Below are positions 20,610 through 31,105 of a stretch of 63,236 nucleotides of DNA, one piece after another. The position numbers and the translations under genes are program-made. How positions within the stretch are numbered: the first letter of the stretch is position 1; every line of letters starts with the position of its first letter. The notes under the pieces are model-generated. The model saw nothing but the letters and a program-made list of their open reading frames with translations. It was not told the origin of the DNA and searched no databases. This DNA is from Triparma columacea (taxonomy: Eukaryota > Sar > Bolidophyceae > Parmales > Triparmaceae). The stretch spans positions 5,214-68,449 of the forward strand of contig BRYA01000453.1 in NCBI GenBank assembly GCA_030267965.1, written 5' to 3'.

Positions 20610-21089
20610 TTTTGAGCGAACCTATCCTGAATGTAAGTTTATAGCGGCAGAAGTGTCGTGCAGGTGGTAATATTGGAGCCCAAGTGACCAAATTGCCTCA
20701 AAACCCCGACTTAATCTGAAATCCTTCCGCAACTTCTTCACTCTCCCCCCAGCAAAATAGCAAAATAGGTGAATTGGGGTGTAAATCCTCAAATACGCGT
20801 GTAAAAATCGTCTGAATTGTGTATCCGTTGCCTATATTGCCTATATTGCCTACATTGCCCACATAACCCCATATAAAGCTGTATACCCATCATAAAAAGC
20901 TTCTCTCCCTAACACATCCCCTCCCGCCCCCAAAACTTTCTCCCTCATTTTATCCTCAACCCGTACACTTACACCATTCATTTATCCTCAAAGTCTATAA
21001 ACGCTAATATCGTTATCCAAATCTATCATTCATATCTACATAAAAGCGTATAAACAAGTATAAAGACACACCCAAATCCTCCTCCAAAT
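20610..21089. other. Intergenic between divergent genes, no gene seen
   Basis: This is the shared 5' region of the MYND gene (-) and POLE2 (+). It is AT-rich with several near-repeats of tgcctatattgcctatattg around 20827-20860. No element is identified with confidence. Confidence 0.5.
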
Positions 21090-22912
21090 ATGCCTTCCAC
21101 CTCCTCCTCCTTCCCACCACAATACCTCCATAGAACCTTCAAATCCTCCGGTCTATTCCTCTCCTCAAACTGCGTCGCCCCTCTCCAGAACCTGCTAGCC
21201 CACGAGTCCCTTCCCGACCGTGGAAAAGCCCTCGACTCCATAATAAAGACCCTAAAGTCCACACTTGAAAAGAGCAGGGTCGACCTGACGGACTTGGAGA
21301 ACGTCGTGGAGACACTAACCAGGGACGCAAGCGACGATCAGGACCAGGCCATAGAGCTTATATCAGCCTACGATACCCCCTCCGATTCAACCTCCCTCCC
21401 TCCCCCAAATCTCAACACCTCAACCCTCCATCCTGAGGTTGGTGAGAGGGCTGGTATGTTCGAGAGGAGGTACAAGGAGGTTAGGGGGAGGGTACAGGAG
21501 AACGAGGTCTTTCAAGTCAGCAATATTGGGAGGAACGCAAGCGAGGGGGGGATTAAGCTTGATAAAATAGGTAAGATTGAAGGGATAGAGTGAAAGAAAG
21601 GAACACAGGGAGGAGAGGAATACAGGGAGGAGGAACGTAGTTACAACTGGGGGAGAGGGCTGTCGGTTTTTGCAAAGAGGAAGCTATGGTAACAACTAGG
21701 AATCGCCATGGGTATGTGCATCACGGAAATACACGCAATTATACAGCGCCAGCAAAGTCCAAACACCAATCCCCCCCACTAAAATAAGGAACGCTTTCCT
21801 AACCCACCCGGTCTTCACCCTCACTCGTCTCTCTCGCAGGTGCCCTCCTTGGTCGCCCCGTCGGCACCTCCGTGTTCCTCCTCTGCCTCATAACCCCAGG
21901 TCTAATTGAGGACGACACCGGTTCAGCCGTCGCCTACTACTCCCCTGACATCAACCCCACGGACGGTTACGCCACGGACAACAGCATCGTCCTGGTGGAG
22001 GGAACCATCAAGGGGCAGAAGGAGGGACAGGTTGAGATTGAGGTATCGGAGATCCACCACCCACCCTACGCAAACAGGAAGGAGGAGACCGGACAGGTGG
22101 CGGGGAGGGAGGAGCAGATGGTCGTCGTCATGTCAGAGGTCCACCTGGACTCAGACAGGGTCATGGAGAACGTCATGAAGGTCCTATCAGGTTTCGAGGA
22201 CATGCTCACAGAGCAAATCGAAGAGGACCCTACCTTCCCCCCCCCGGTCATCGTTATGATGGGGTCCTTCACGAGCAAGAAGTCCATCCACACAAGGGAG
22301 GGACGTGCAGCCTACAGAGGGAGCTGGTCTCGACTCGAGAAGATAATATCCCTACACCCAAACATCTCCAAACTCGCGAAATTCGTATTCATACCAGGGA
22401 CCAACGACCCGACACCGAAACCACTACCTCAAATGCCTGTACCCGAGTACTTCACAAAACCAATCAGAGAAAGCTCCCTCGTCAAAGCCCACTTTGCATC
22501 CAACCCCTGCCGTATAAACTTTGCGTCAAAGTCATGCGTATTCTACAACTCACCATCCCTAACTCAGTCCCTCTCTTCATCCTCCCTCGTACCTGCTGAT
22601 AAGGAAACGGGGGGTTTGGAGCATACGTTTAAAACGGTCCTTGATCAAGGTCATTTATCCCCACTCCCATTAACCAGTTACCCTACGTACTGGAAATTAG
22701 ACTCCTTCCTATCCCTCTCCCCTCCACCACACGGACTCATACTAGGAGCAGCGTCGGCGAGCGGGTATAACAAAGCACTTCACTATAGTCCGGATGAAAA
22801 TAAGGAGGGGACGTACTGTGTGGAAACGGGGAGATTCGATATTGGTGATGCGGAGTTCGTCGTTTATTATCCTAATACCGGGGAAGCGGAATTCTCAAGC
22901 GTTGGAGGGTGA
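21090..22912 (+). CDS. POLE2: DNA polymerase epsilon subunit B (POLE2/Dpb2)
   Basis: Two exons (21090-21570, 21840-22912) give 517 residues. The N-terminus has the Dpb2 N-domain look (YLHRTFKSSGLFLSSNCVAP). Across the splice the text reads KIGALLGRPVGTSVFLLCLI, the OB-fold start that matches the LLG...GMIT segment of animal POLE2. The calcineurin-like, catalytically inactive phosphoesterase domain follows: VVVMSEVHLDSDRVMENVMK, VIVMMGSFTSKKS, FVFIPGTNDPTP, SNPCRINFASKSCVFYN, HTFKTVLDQGHLSPLPL and FVVYYPNTGEAEFSS. It is the essential second subunit of the leading-strand replicative polymerase. The 269-nt intron is long for this window. It is a conserved single-copy gene. Confidence 0.95.
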
Positions 22913-22920
22913 AGAGTAGG

Positions 22921-23007
22921 GGGGGGGGAGGGATTTTATGGAGACGCGCGAAGCGCGAAGAGAGGGTAGTAAGGGAAAGTTTGGGGAGAGGTTTAAAGTG
23001 AAAGAAC
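22921..23007. repeat. Left direct repeat flanking the third LRR cassette
   Basis: The core ttttatggagacgcgcgaag is followed by gggtagtaa, aagtttgggagaggttt-like sequence and gtgaaag. It recurs in the same order and orientation at 24335-24422, on the other side of the LRR gene, with small indels. Confidence 0.75.
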
Positions 23008-23029
23008 CGTTTTAATTTTGGGGTTTTGG

Positions 23030-23304
23030 GTTTTGGGAAAGATTTGGGCATTTGACAACTGTATTATAGGCTGATTATAAGCTTTAGATACTCTTTACAA
23101 CCAACCTAACTCTTAACAATACCAACAACGATACTACTACCTACATCATATCCAAACACATTGGTTTTAGCTCGAATTTGGTCCCCAACAAAACTACATC
23201 GTCCTCCTAACTTTCAATCTCCTCCTCTCCATCTAAACATTCACGCCATACCCCAGCATACTCTAGCTCGAGTACTGCCATAAAAGATCCTCTCCATCCC
23301 TATA
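23030..23304 (+). promoter_or_regulatory. Conserved family upstream region (LRR copy 3)
   Basis: This is the reverse-complement match of the sequences upstream of LRR copies 1 and 2. Shared blocks include aatacaagcaacg-like stretches around 23120, tatccaaacacattg, ccaacaaaactacatcgtcc and tttcaatctcctcctctcca. The homology stops at about 23030, within 25 bp of the left direct repeat. Confidence 0.6.
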
Positions 23305-24312
23305 ATGAGTGAATTAGACTTTGACTATAGTGATGATAGTGGAGACAATGGTGATGAGTATGGCGATGACGATAGTGATGACTATAGTGATGGAGTCTAT
23401 GACGACTCAGATGATGAGTACTCTCTATACACATATACAGCAGTATACTCTGGCGTAGAGAGCTTCCTTTTAGATCGTGAACTCACAGAGGTGACTTTTG
23501 CAAAGGGAGTGACAACAATTGGCGATCAAGCCTTCGGGGGATGCAACCGCCTCACGGCCATCACAATCCCGGACGGAGTGACGACGATTGGCGGTGGCGC
23601 CTTCTGGAGTTGCTCCTCCCTCGCAGCCATCACAATCCCGGACTCGGTGACAACGATTGACAGTTGCGCCTTCTGTCAATGCGAATCCCTCACGGCCATC
23701 ACAATCCCAGACGGAGTGACGATGATTCGCAGTGGCGCCTTCTCTGGATGCTACTCCCTCACGGCCATCACAATCCCGGACAGAGTGACGTCGATTGGCG
23801 AACGCGCCTTCTCTGTATGCTCCTCCCTCACGGCCATCACCATCCCGGACGGAGTGACAGCGATTGGCGATGGCACCTTCTCGTTTTGCCGGTCCCTCAC
23901 GGCCATCACCATCCCAGACGGAGTGACGTCAATTGGCAATCATGCCTTCAGATATTGCGTAGCCCTGACGAAACTCATTCTATCTCCTGCTGTCTCCATC
24001 GGTGGAGACTGCTTCTTGGACTGCACCGCCCTAATCGCTGCCGCTGCTGATCAAAATATGTCGACTGTCGAGGACCTCCTCCATTACAGGTGGCACCGAA
24101 ATGTCGCTGTGATCGAACGCGTCAACGCTCTGCTGTGCCTCAAGGGAAGCTGGGATCACGTGGACAATCACTCCAGTGGACAGGATAGTCTGAAGAGGAA
24201 ACGAACGGACGAAGCTCCGCTTAGGTTTACCGAGACACACACGACGGAGACGGAGACGACTGCGTCAAAGATCCCGAAAGTTTTGTGGAGAGAAATCCTG
24301 GAGTTTCTCTAA
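23305..24312 (+). CDS. BspA-type leucine-rich repeat protein, copy 3
   Basis: The single exon encodes 335 residues. Unlike copies 1 and 2 it carries an acidic N-terminal extension (Asp/Ser/Tyr-rich, residues 1-45, for example YGDDDSDDYSDGVYDD) before AVYSGVESFLLDRELTEVTF. About eight 23-residue LRR units follow (AITIPDGVTTIGGGAFWSCS type). The family C-cap with NMSTVEDLLHYRWHRN comes next, then a Lys/Thr-rich linker and the end PKVLWREILEFL. It is on the opposite strand and 4 kb from the tandem pair. Confidence 0.9.
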   Translation: MSELDFDYSDDSGDNGDEYGDDDSDDYSDGVYDDSDDEYSLYTYTAVYSGVESFLLDRELTEVTFAKGVTTIGDQAFGGCNRLTAITIPDGVTTIGGGAFWSCSSLAAITIPDSVTTIDSCAFCQCESLTAITIPDGVTMIRSGAFSGCYSLTAITIPDRVTSIGERAFSVCSSLTAITIPDGVTAIGDGTFSFCRSLTAITIPDGVTSIGNHAFRYCVALTKLILSPAVSIGGDCFLDCTALIAAAADQNMSTVEDLLHYRWHRNVAVIERVNALLCLKGSWDHVDNHSSGQDSLKRKRTDEAPLRFTETHTTETETTASKIPKVLWREILEFL

Positions 24313-24334
24313 CTCTTTGCGCTTGATTAGTTAG

Positions 24335-24422
24335 GGGGGGGTGACACATTTTATGGAGACGCGCGGAACGCGAAGGGGGGTAGTAATAAGGGAAGTTTGT
24401 GAGAGGTTTGAAATTGAAAGGC
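24335..24422. repeat. Right direct repeat flanking the third LRR cassette
   Basis: Partner of 22921-23007: a G run, then attttatggagacgcgcgga, gcgaag, gggtagtaataagggaagtt and gagaggtttgaaattgaaag. The two copies bracket exactly the LRR gene plus its promoter. Confidence 0.75.
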
Positions 24423-24437
24423 TTTGTGAGTTTGTTT

Positions 24438-27400
24438 TCACTTTTGCATCATGATCTCCTCCTTCCCCATCTCCACAATGCTCAGCATGGCGTCAATCTG
24501 TTCCTCGAATGTCCTGTCGTCCTCCATTATCTTACCCGCCGCCTCCTGCAGTGACGCGCTTACGTCCAGGACGTTCTTGGGTATAGGTTCCATATCCCCT
24601 TCGTTACCTCCCTCCCCCCGTCCCAAAGTTAACTGTCTGGATCCGGGGGAGCTCGTACCCTCCCCCCGTACCTTTCCTCCCCCCCCCCCCCCCTCCCCCC
24701 CTACCCTGACCTCGGCGCTACTACTACCCCCCCTTGAAGGGACTGCGCGACCAGACCGTTTCTTGGGTATGAAACCGCTGCTCCTCCTCCTGTGGGGGCT
24801 GAAACCAGTCTCCCTCATCTGGACCATCTTGGTGTCAAAGTCTATTATCCTCCTAGGCTCGTTGTTCTCGTCACGACCCATGAGGTAGAAGTGGTCCTCC
24901 TGCTGCTTCTTGCTACTGACCTCAAGCCCCCTGCTGATCTCTTCAAGTTTTCCTGGGTCCAGCCGAGGTTTAAGGTACCCCTCCCCCCCCCCCACCCCCG
25001 CCTTCGTCGTTCCTCTCCGTTCGACGGTGGCGATCTTGTCATACTTACGGAGGTCACCCATGAACTTCATGGTCCTCTCGTAGTGCGTCAGGGATGAGTC
25101 GTAGCACTGCAGGTTCCTGACTCTGAGGGACTTACCGTCCACGTCCTTAACCATCATCACGCTCTCGTAACCCGAGGGACCGACGCTCCTGTTGTTTATG
25201 TTCGGATTGACGCCGTTGCCACGACGGGGGTCCCTCGTGTCACGAAGTTTCTTGTCAAAGTCAGACTGCCTCATCGGCTCCATCCTCTTCATCTTCTCCA
25301 GGTCGTCCTTGTACCTAAGGGCGACGTTCATACCCCTCTCGAGCTCCATCCCCCTCTTCCCGGCCCTGCTCAGGCTCTCCCCCTTAGCCTCCTTCTTCCT
25401 GAGTAGCCCGTGGCTCCTGGTAGGGAGGGGCGGTGGGGGGGGGGGTACGGGGGCCTTTGGCCACTCACCCTCCCCCTTCCCCCCCTCCCCCTCCTCCCCC
25501 CCCCCACTCCTCCCTGCGTCAGCCTCGTTGGAGGCGTCGTTCACGGGGAGGTGGAGAATGTAAACGCAACCCGACGAGAGGCGGTCGACCATTGCGAGGG
25601 AGGAGGAGGAGCAAGATAAGAGGTAGTTGGCGGCGGCGGAGTTCCCGGAGGTGTCGCCGCGAACGACAGACTCGAGGGTTGACCAGAATGTGGGGACCAT
25701 GAACTTGAGCTCGTCGCTGCTCATTACCAAGAGGTTAACAACCTCCAAGCACTTAGGCGTCAGCATCGTCATCCTCTGCGAGAAGGCCGCCGGGTCCAGC
25801 ACTGGTACCGCCCGTGTCCTGTGTCTCCAGCTCAGTGCCGCGAGGTTGCTCTTGTAGTTCTCCAGCTTCCTGTGGCACCCGGAAGCCGCCGCAGCAATGT
25901 CGGAACCGAACATCGTCTTGTCCGGCTTCTCTGGACCTCCCCCGCTATTGCCTAGGTCGAAGCTTGACTGCGCGACCCTCCAGAACACCCAAACGACCCC
26001 ACACCACGATGGGCAGTCAAAGGCTGCCTCGAACTGGTCCAACGTCATCCCTGGAACGAACTGGGCCTGGCGGGGGCTGACGGATGAGGTGAAGGCGTCC
26101 CACCACCCGACGGCGCACTCCGGGATGCTGGAGAACTCCGCGTACCCGGGGGGCACCACCTTTTCGTTTGTCGGATCGCAGAGGTAGAGGGGAAGGACGG
26201 GTAGGAGGAGGTAGTGGAGGATGTAAACGTCGAGGTAGCGGCGACCGTACCTAGCCTCGAACTCGTGGGCGACCTCAACGACGGACTGGGGCAACCTTAT
26301 CAAGGCCTCCCTAGTCGTGATGGCGTCGATTAACTTGCGGGCGAGGGAGAGAACAGTGGACCTGTCCCTGCTCTTGAGAGACCTCTTCCTATCCCAAGCC
26401 TGGGTGGCGGTACCCCTCACGTCACCGCCGAAAGAGCCGCCGAGCTTGCTAGACCAAAGGCCGCAGAGGTACCTCCTGTTATCAGATCGAAGGCCGAGGC
26501 ACAGGAGGGTCTGAGTTAAGGAGGTACCTGAGGAATTCGCGCAGAGGGGCATCATCGAGCTATCCCACGGGGAACCCGAGGGGGGGGGACGGACAAATAT
26601 TGAGAACTCGGGGGACTCAGAGCCGGCGAACTCCCCGTCGACGGCCTCGGCCTCCGAGGCTATGCAGGCGAGCGCAAAGTTGGTTGTGAGACTCTGGTCG
26701 GTGCTGAAGGGATTCAGCATCACGTGGGTTATGAGGTGGGAGAGACGGGCTGAGTCCTCGTACTTCCCGGACCCGAAAAGGTGCTGGAGGGTGGCTGCGG
26801 ATATTTTCGGAGATCGTTGGAGGATCTTTACCATCTGGGAGAAGGGGTCGGTGGTGGGAACGTCAAAGCAGAGCGGAGGGGGCTTCACGCTCTTCTCTTG
26901 GTGGGACTGGAAGTAAAAGCTGTCCCTGCACACCTTCCTCATCTCGGTAATTCGATGGTGGTTCATTACGTTCACGTTAAAAATGTCCTCGGAAAGCCGC
27001 TGGTGGAGGAGGGAGGTCCGCTCAGCCTGGGAAAACCGCCTTATGCCGGAAACGACGGCGCTGGACTGGGCCTGGCTTTGGTACGCTTCGTTGCTGGGCG
27101 TGTACCTGCCGTGGGGGCTCCGAGAGTAGTTAGGAAGGGGCTGAGGAGAAGGGGAAGTGGCCCCGAGTGACTGGGCGGGCTGCTTTATCGACGACCGGGG
27201 GCTGTGCTGGGGCTGCCTCGCGCTCATTTCGAGGTTGCTGAAGTAAGACGACTTGATCTTGGAAGGGGTCATGCGCTGGATCTTCTGAACGCCCCCCCGA
27301 GCGTAGATCGAAGGAGAGGACAGAGAGTTGAGCCTCGGGGGAAGGTTGGAGGACTCCCCAACGTTGACAGTTTGTTGCTGTTGCGGCGTGCTGGGTTGGT

Positions 27401-27788
27401 CCTGAGGCGGAGGGGGGGGAGCGGCCTCGGTCCTGGCCTCAGCAACCTGCTCCTTCGTAATTTTTATGAGCTTGTCGAGCTCCTCCCTCAGGCGTGGGTG
27501 GTCCCACATGCTAATGCCGAGGGCCGAGTTCGTGTAATATACTTCCGTCGTGCCGTCCTCTAGTGTTGTTTGGTGCTGGTTCCATCCGCTCGGAAGTTCT
27601 CCCCCGCTATTTTGGCCAACTGCTCTTGTTCGGGCTTTGTTGATTAATGGGTGCTCTTGATGGGAACCCTGAGGGCCGTAATAAATAAAGTTACCGTCGG
27701 GAGCCAGAGAACGGGTCCAACCCGGAGGGAGGATAAGGTCAAATTCCTCCTGAGCTGAAAGGTCCTCATATGTCACAGACTTTCCCAT
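24438..27788 (-). CDS. Tandem-WW protein with a possible degenerate RasGAP-like domain
   Basis: One long exon encodes 1116 residues from ATG 27788 (MGKSVTYEDLSAQEEFDLIL). WW1 (about 19-48) has LPPGWTRSLAPDGNFIYYGP but His in place of the second Trp (GSHQEHPL). WW2 (about 65-99) is complete (LPSGWNQHQ...VYYTN...GISMWDHP). Residues about 320-620 are helical and resemble a RasGAP in motif order: SSMMPLCANSSGTSLTQTLL in place of LFRGNS...A/TK, later FEARYGRRYLDVYILHYLLL then PVLPLYLCDPTNEKVVPPG, like the RF-P-FLRF-PA segment. The catalytic arginine is absent, so any GAP activity is unlikely, as in IQGAPs. The C-terminus is charged and coiled, with RNLQCYDSSLTHYERTMKFM. It is divergent from ARMC9 with 347 bp between starts. 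The domain call beyond WW is tentative. Confidence 0.72.
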   Translation of the reverse strand: MGKSVTYEDLSAQEEFDLILPPGWTRSLAPDGNFIYYGPQGSHQEHPLINKARTRAVGQNSGGELPSGWNQHQTTLEDGTTEVYYTNSALGISMWDHPRLREELDKLIKITKEQVAEARTEAAPPPPPQDQPSTPQQQQTVNVGESSNLPPRLNSLSSPSIYARGGVQKIQRMTPSKIKSSYFSNLEMSARQPQHSPRSSIKQPAQSLGATSPSPQPLPNYSRSPHGRYTPSNEAYQSQAQSSAVVSGIRRFSQAERTSLLHQRLSEDIFNVNVMNHHRITEMRKVCRDSFYFQSHQEKSVKPPPLCFDVPTTDPFSQMVKILQRSPKISAATLQHLFGSGKYEDSARLSHLITHVMLNPFSTDQSLTTNFALACIASEAEAVDGEFAGSESPEFSIFVRPPPSGSPWDSSMMPLCANSSGTSLTQTLLCLGLRSDNRRYLCGLWSSKLGGSFGGDVRGTATQAWDRKRSLKSRDRSTVLSLARKLIDAITTREALIRLPQSVVEVAHEFEARYGRRYLDVYILHYLLLPVLPLYLCDPTNEKVVPPGYAEFSSIPECAVGWWDAFTSSVSPRQAQFVPGMTLDQFEAAFDCPSWCGVVWVFWRVAQSSFDLGNSGGGPEKPDKTMFGSDIAAAASGCHRKLENYKSNLAALSWRHRTRAVPVLDPAAFSQRMTMLTPKCLEVVNLLVMSSDELKFMVPTFWSTLESVVRGDTSGNSAAANYLLSCSSSSLAMVDRLSSGCVYILHLPVNDASNEADAGRSGGGEEGEGGKGEGEWPKAPVPPPPPPLPTRSHGLLRKKEAKGESLSRAGKRGMELERGMNVALRYKDDLEKMKRMEPMRQSDFDKKLRDTRDPRRGNGVNPNINNRSVGPSGYESVMMVKDVDGKSLRVRNLQCYDSSLTHYERTMKFMGDLRKYDKIATVERRGTTKAGVGGGEGYLKPRLDPGKLEEISRGLEVSSKKQQEDHFYLMGRDENNEPRRIIDFDTKMVQMRETGFSPHRRRSSGFIPKKRSGRAVPSRGGSSSAEVRVGGEGGGGGGKVRGEGTSSPGSRQLTLGRGEGGNEGDMEPIPKNVLDVSASLQEAAGKIMEDDRTFEEQIDAMLSIVEMGKEEIMMQK

Positions 27789-28135
27789 GGGATAAGAGGC
27801 GACTTTCCCCCAATGTTGGAACAGCACCGGACGCTACGCAGATTTTAACTTGACCGGCGGGGTAGCTTGATTGACTTTTGAGGGCTGAGATGCGACTGCG
27901 CCGGCTCAGAGTTTTCGTCGAGGGAGGAGAGAATGCTTTGTCGTCCTCTGTAGAAAATATCGGCTATTATTATGAGTCGGAATGAGGAGGGGGCAGTTTT
28001 AGCTGTAGGACACCCACCTTTTGACGGTTTGAGCATATTCTGACGATTAAAACCTGTCCCGATTTTCTTTTTCTCTCGATTCCAAGGCTCGCTTTGCACC
28101 TGTATGCCCGTAAAGCTCCAAAGTTCAGATCAAAT

Positions 28136-30799
28136 ATGCCCTCCTCCCCGGCTTCAAAAGTCCGAGTGCGTGCTGTGGACGACCTCATCACGGAGTACCT
28201 GACCTTTCAGGGGTATGATCAAACACTCGAGAACTTCCTCGAGTCCACTTCAACCACGTCTCCGAACGCAAGGGTGAAGGACCTCGATGGGGACGAGAGG
28301 GACAATGTGGAGCTGATCCTTTCTGAGTTCATGGTCGCCTTCGACGAAGGAAACCACGTCGACCTGTTCATCCTATGGCAGAACCACGTCCCCCGCCCCC
28401 TGCTCCGCGTGAACTCCCAGCACCCTGACGCCCTGACCGCCATGAAGCTGGAGTTCTACTTGAATTTGCACTGCGCCGTTTACCCTTTCAGGGACGAGGT
28501 CCTCGCCGAGGCCGGCAGCCTCGAGGAGGCCTCCAAGCGTTGCGGCAAGGCCATGTCAGTTTTCCGGCGCTACATCTCCTCCAGGGGCAAGTCCCTCTCC
28601 CAGACTCCGGAGTTCATTGCGTTCTACGCGCTCCCGTACGTGCCCTCGCCGACGGAGCACCCTACCTTCAAGGGCATGTTCAAGGAGGAGTGGATGCTGG
28701 AGCTGAGGAGGAAGCTCAGGAAGTTCGTGGCCGAGAACCTCGAGGGTGGGGGGGAGAGGAAGCTCCCCGCCATCTTCTCCACCGTGGAGAAAAGCCAGAG
28801 GGTGGACAGGATGACCGCGGAGCTCCAGGAGGCCGGAACCAAGCTTTCCAACGTTGTATCCTTCGCGGAGAGCGTCTACAACGTTTCTCTGGAGCTCTGG
28901 GACTCGCTCAAGAGGAGGGATGGGGACACTGACTTTGTCATGGAGGTGGGGGAACAGCTCAGGGGCTTCCAGGACACCTTCGTCGTGCTCAAGGGGGAGG
29001 GCGGGGTTGGGGTTAGAAAGGGCGTGGGGGTCAGGGGGGGGATTACCAACGGCGGGGAAGGGGCTGACTTGAATTACGTCGACAACGACGACGACGCTGC
29101 CTCCGCCTTTGGCGCTTCCACTAGCAGGGCAGAGCCCAAGGTACCGTCTCCCCAGAGCTCACCCCGCATCCCCCGCCCCCTCGCCGGTTCCATGGGAACG
29201 CTGGCGAGCCTGGACATGGGGCTGGTAAAGAGGGACCTGATGGACCTAAGCGGGAGGGACGACGACGGGGTAGGGTGCGCGCTATTACTGCAGGCGCTAA
29301 GGTGGAGATTCGAGAGGGGGCTCAGCTTTCAGGTGAGGGCGAGAGCGTGAGGGGGGGGGGGGGGAGGGGCGCAGGAGGGACGCCCTTTTTACTATTGTAC
29401 GCTAAACCACTTCTCTTTTACCCCCCCCCGTCCCCCCCCCAGACACGTCAGGCCGTCCTGCAGGGTTACATCCGCAACGACATTCTCGGCGTTTCCTCCC
29501 TCTCCTCCGGTGACCCTACCCTCGGTCTCTTCCACTCCCTCCTCCTCTCCCGTTTGCCTCTTGTCTCCGAGTACTCCTCCCGGTTCGTCAACAGCCTGGC
29601 CACCCACGGCAGGGGCAGGCGCTACCTCCTGGGAAGGGGCTGCATAAAGTGCCTCTGCTCAGCCCTCCTCGGCTGCGGGCCCTCGGACAGCGTCCGCCGG
29701 CAGCAGGTCCTGGGGAGCCTCCAGAAGTGCAGCCTTAAGAGGGAGGCCCAGGACGACATGATTAGGGGAGGGCTGGTGGGGTGGGCGCTGGGGGTGCTGG
29801 GGGGGCACGTGAGGGAACCCCTGGAGGACTACAGCCTGGAGTACGTGACGGCGCTGCTGATGAACCTCTGCCTTAGGACAGAGGGGAAGAGAAAGGTCGA
29901 GGAGAGGCTGGAGAAGGAGGGGGGGGGAGGGGAGGGGGAGAAGAACTCGCTAGAGGTGCTCATGGCGCTAATGGAGAGCCACAACATGCAGGTGAGGCAG
30001 TATGCCAACGGGGCAGTGTACGGGCTACTTCAGAGGGTGGGGGTCAGGGAGAGGGCAGTGGAGATGAGACTGGACGACAAGCTGAGGGAGATCAGCAAGA
30101 GGAGCAGGCCCAACTTCAGGAGGCAGATCGCCTTCATCCTTGGCCTGCTGATAAGCAGCGCCCCGGAGGAGCCAAGCGACAACGAAGAGGACGAGGGGGA
30201 CGACGTTGACGAGAGCTCAGTTACCCCCGACGTCGTCAGGGAGGACGTCAGGGTCGAGGAGGGTGCCGTGGAAGGAGGGGCCCAGGGGGAGGGCCTCCTC
30301 TGCGGAAGGTACCTGATCCAGGACCTAGGGGAGGCCAGGAGGGAGAGCGGGGACGACGAGGCCAAGGTGATTGGGGCGGCGCCTTACGACGATATCCCGG
30401 TGGGGGGGAGGGGGGGNNNNNNNNNNNNNNNNNNNNNNNNNNNNNNNNNNNNNNNNNNNNATGAGGGCCGTTACACCGCAACTCATGAACAAGGGGAGGG
30501 GGGCAGGGAGGGGGGGAGGGGGGATGGCCATGTCGGTTGGGGAGGCGGAAATGGAGGCTATGGCTGAGCTAAAGGAGCTGCAGATGGCGAGGGAGAGGGA
30601 GAAGGATGAGAAGAGGAAGGGAGGGAGGAGAAAGGGGGGGGGGGTGGAGGGGGAGATGAAGGAGGAGGACCTCGAAGCCTTTGGCAGGAGGGAGCAGCTA
30701 GTGAGGAGTCCGATTAAAGGTATTGATAGAGGGGGGGGGGGAGGGGAAGATGATGATTATAGAGGGGATGGATATGACGATGAAGAGGATTGGGACTGA
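28136..30799 (+). CDS. ARMC9: ARMC9-like LisH/armadillo ciliary protein
   Basis: Two exons: 28136-29332 and 29443-30799. The N-terminal LisH motif is VDDLITEYLTFQGYDQTLEN. The segments FYLNLHCAVYPFRDEV, SLSQTPEFIAFYALPYVP, then LLLQALRWRFERG and TRQAVLQGYIRNDILG follow the order of vertebrate ARMC9. Later SLEYVTALLMNLCLRTEGK and QVRQYANGAVYGLLQ also match. The last part includes RAVTPQLMNKG, like the conserved RPVTP segment. ARMC9 acts at the ciliary base and tip and is a Joubert-syndrome gene in humans. A 44-N gap (30417-30460) interrupts exon 2, and the frame changes by one position across it, so the true gap length differs from 44. The first ATG in frame is 28136; the open frame upstream has no ATG. 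The intron has a G14 run near its donor and C runs before its acceptor. Confidence 0.9.
30417..30460. other. Assembly gap (44 N)
   Basis: Undetermined bases inside ARMC9 exon 2, directly after a G-rich run. The reading frames on the two sides do not agree at the stated gap size. Confidence 0.95.
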
Positions 30800-31105
30800 T
30801 AGACGACGACGAGGCAGCGACATGACAATCTGAGTGCGAAGCACACGAAGCACACAGATTGTCCTTTGCTTACGATAATGACCCTTCACCAATAATTCAA
30901 GATATTTTACAACCCTCCTGCTGGCGCCGAAGTCCTATTTTTACCACCAATCTCCTCAATGCGCTACGGGCAAGTGCTGTCCCTTTTTGGAGTGCCATTT
31001 TTCATTTATTCTCAATCTGATTTATTTTATGTTTGGATTTGGTTCGAATTTGAGGGATTGGAAAGCTATCTATTTACTGGACAAATCCGATACTTACAAG
31101 AGTTC
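30800..31105. other. Intergenic
   Basis: Downstream of ARMC9. The part from about 31010 matches, in reverse complement, the upstream region of the zinc finger gene at 32781-33590 (shared ggatttggttcgaattt and atctatttactggacaaatc). Confidence 0.55.

Noticed and set aside
31035..31060. ggttcgaattt resembling a tRNA T-loop/B box
   Set aside because: No acceptor stem, A box or cloverleaf around it; it is part of the duplicated zinc finger upstream region.
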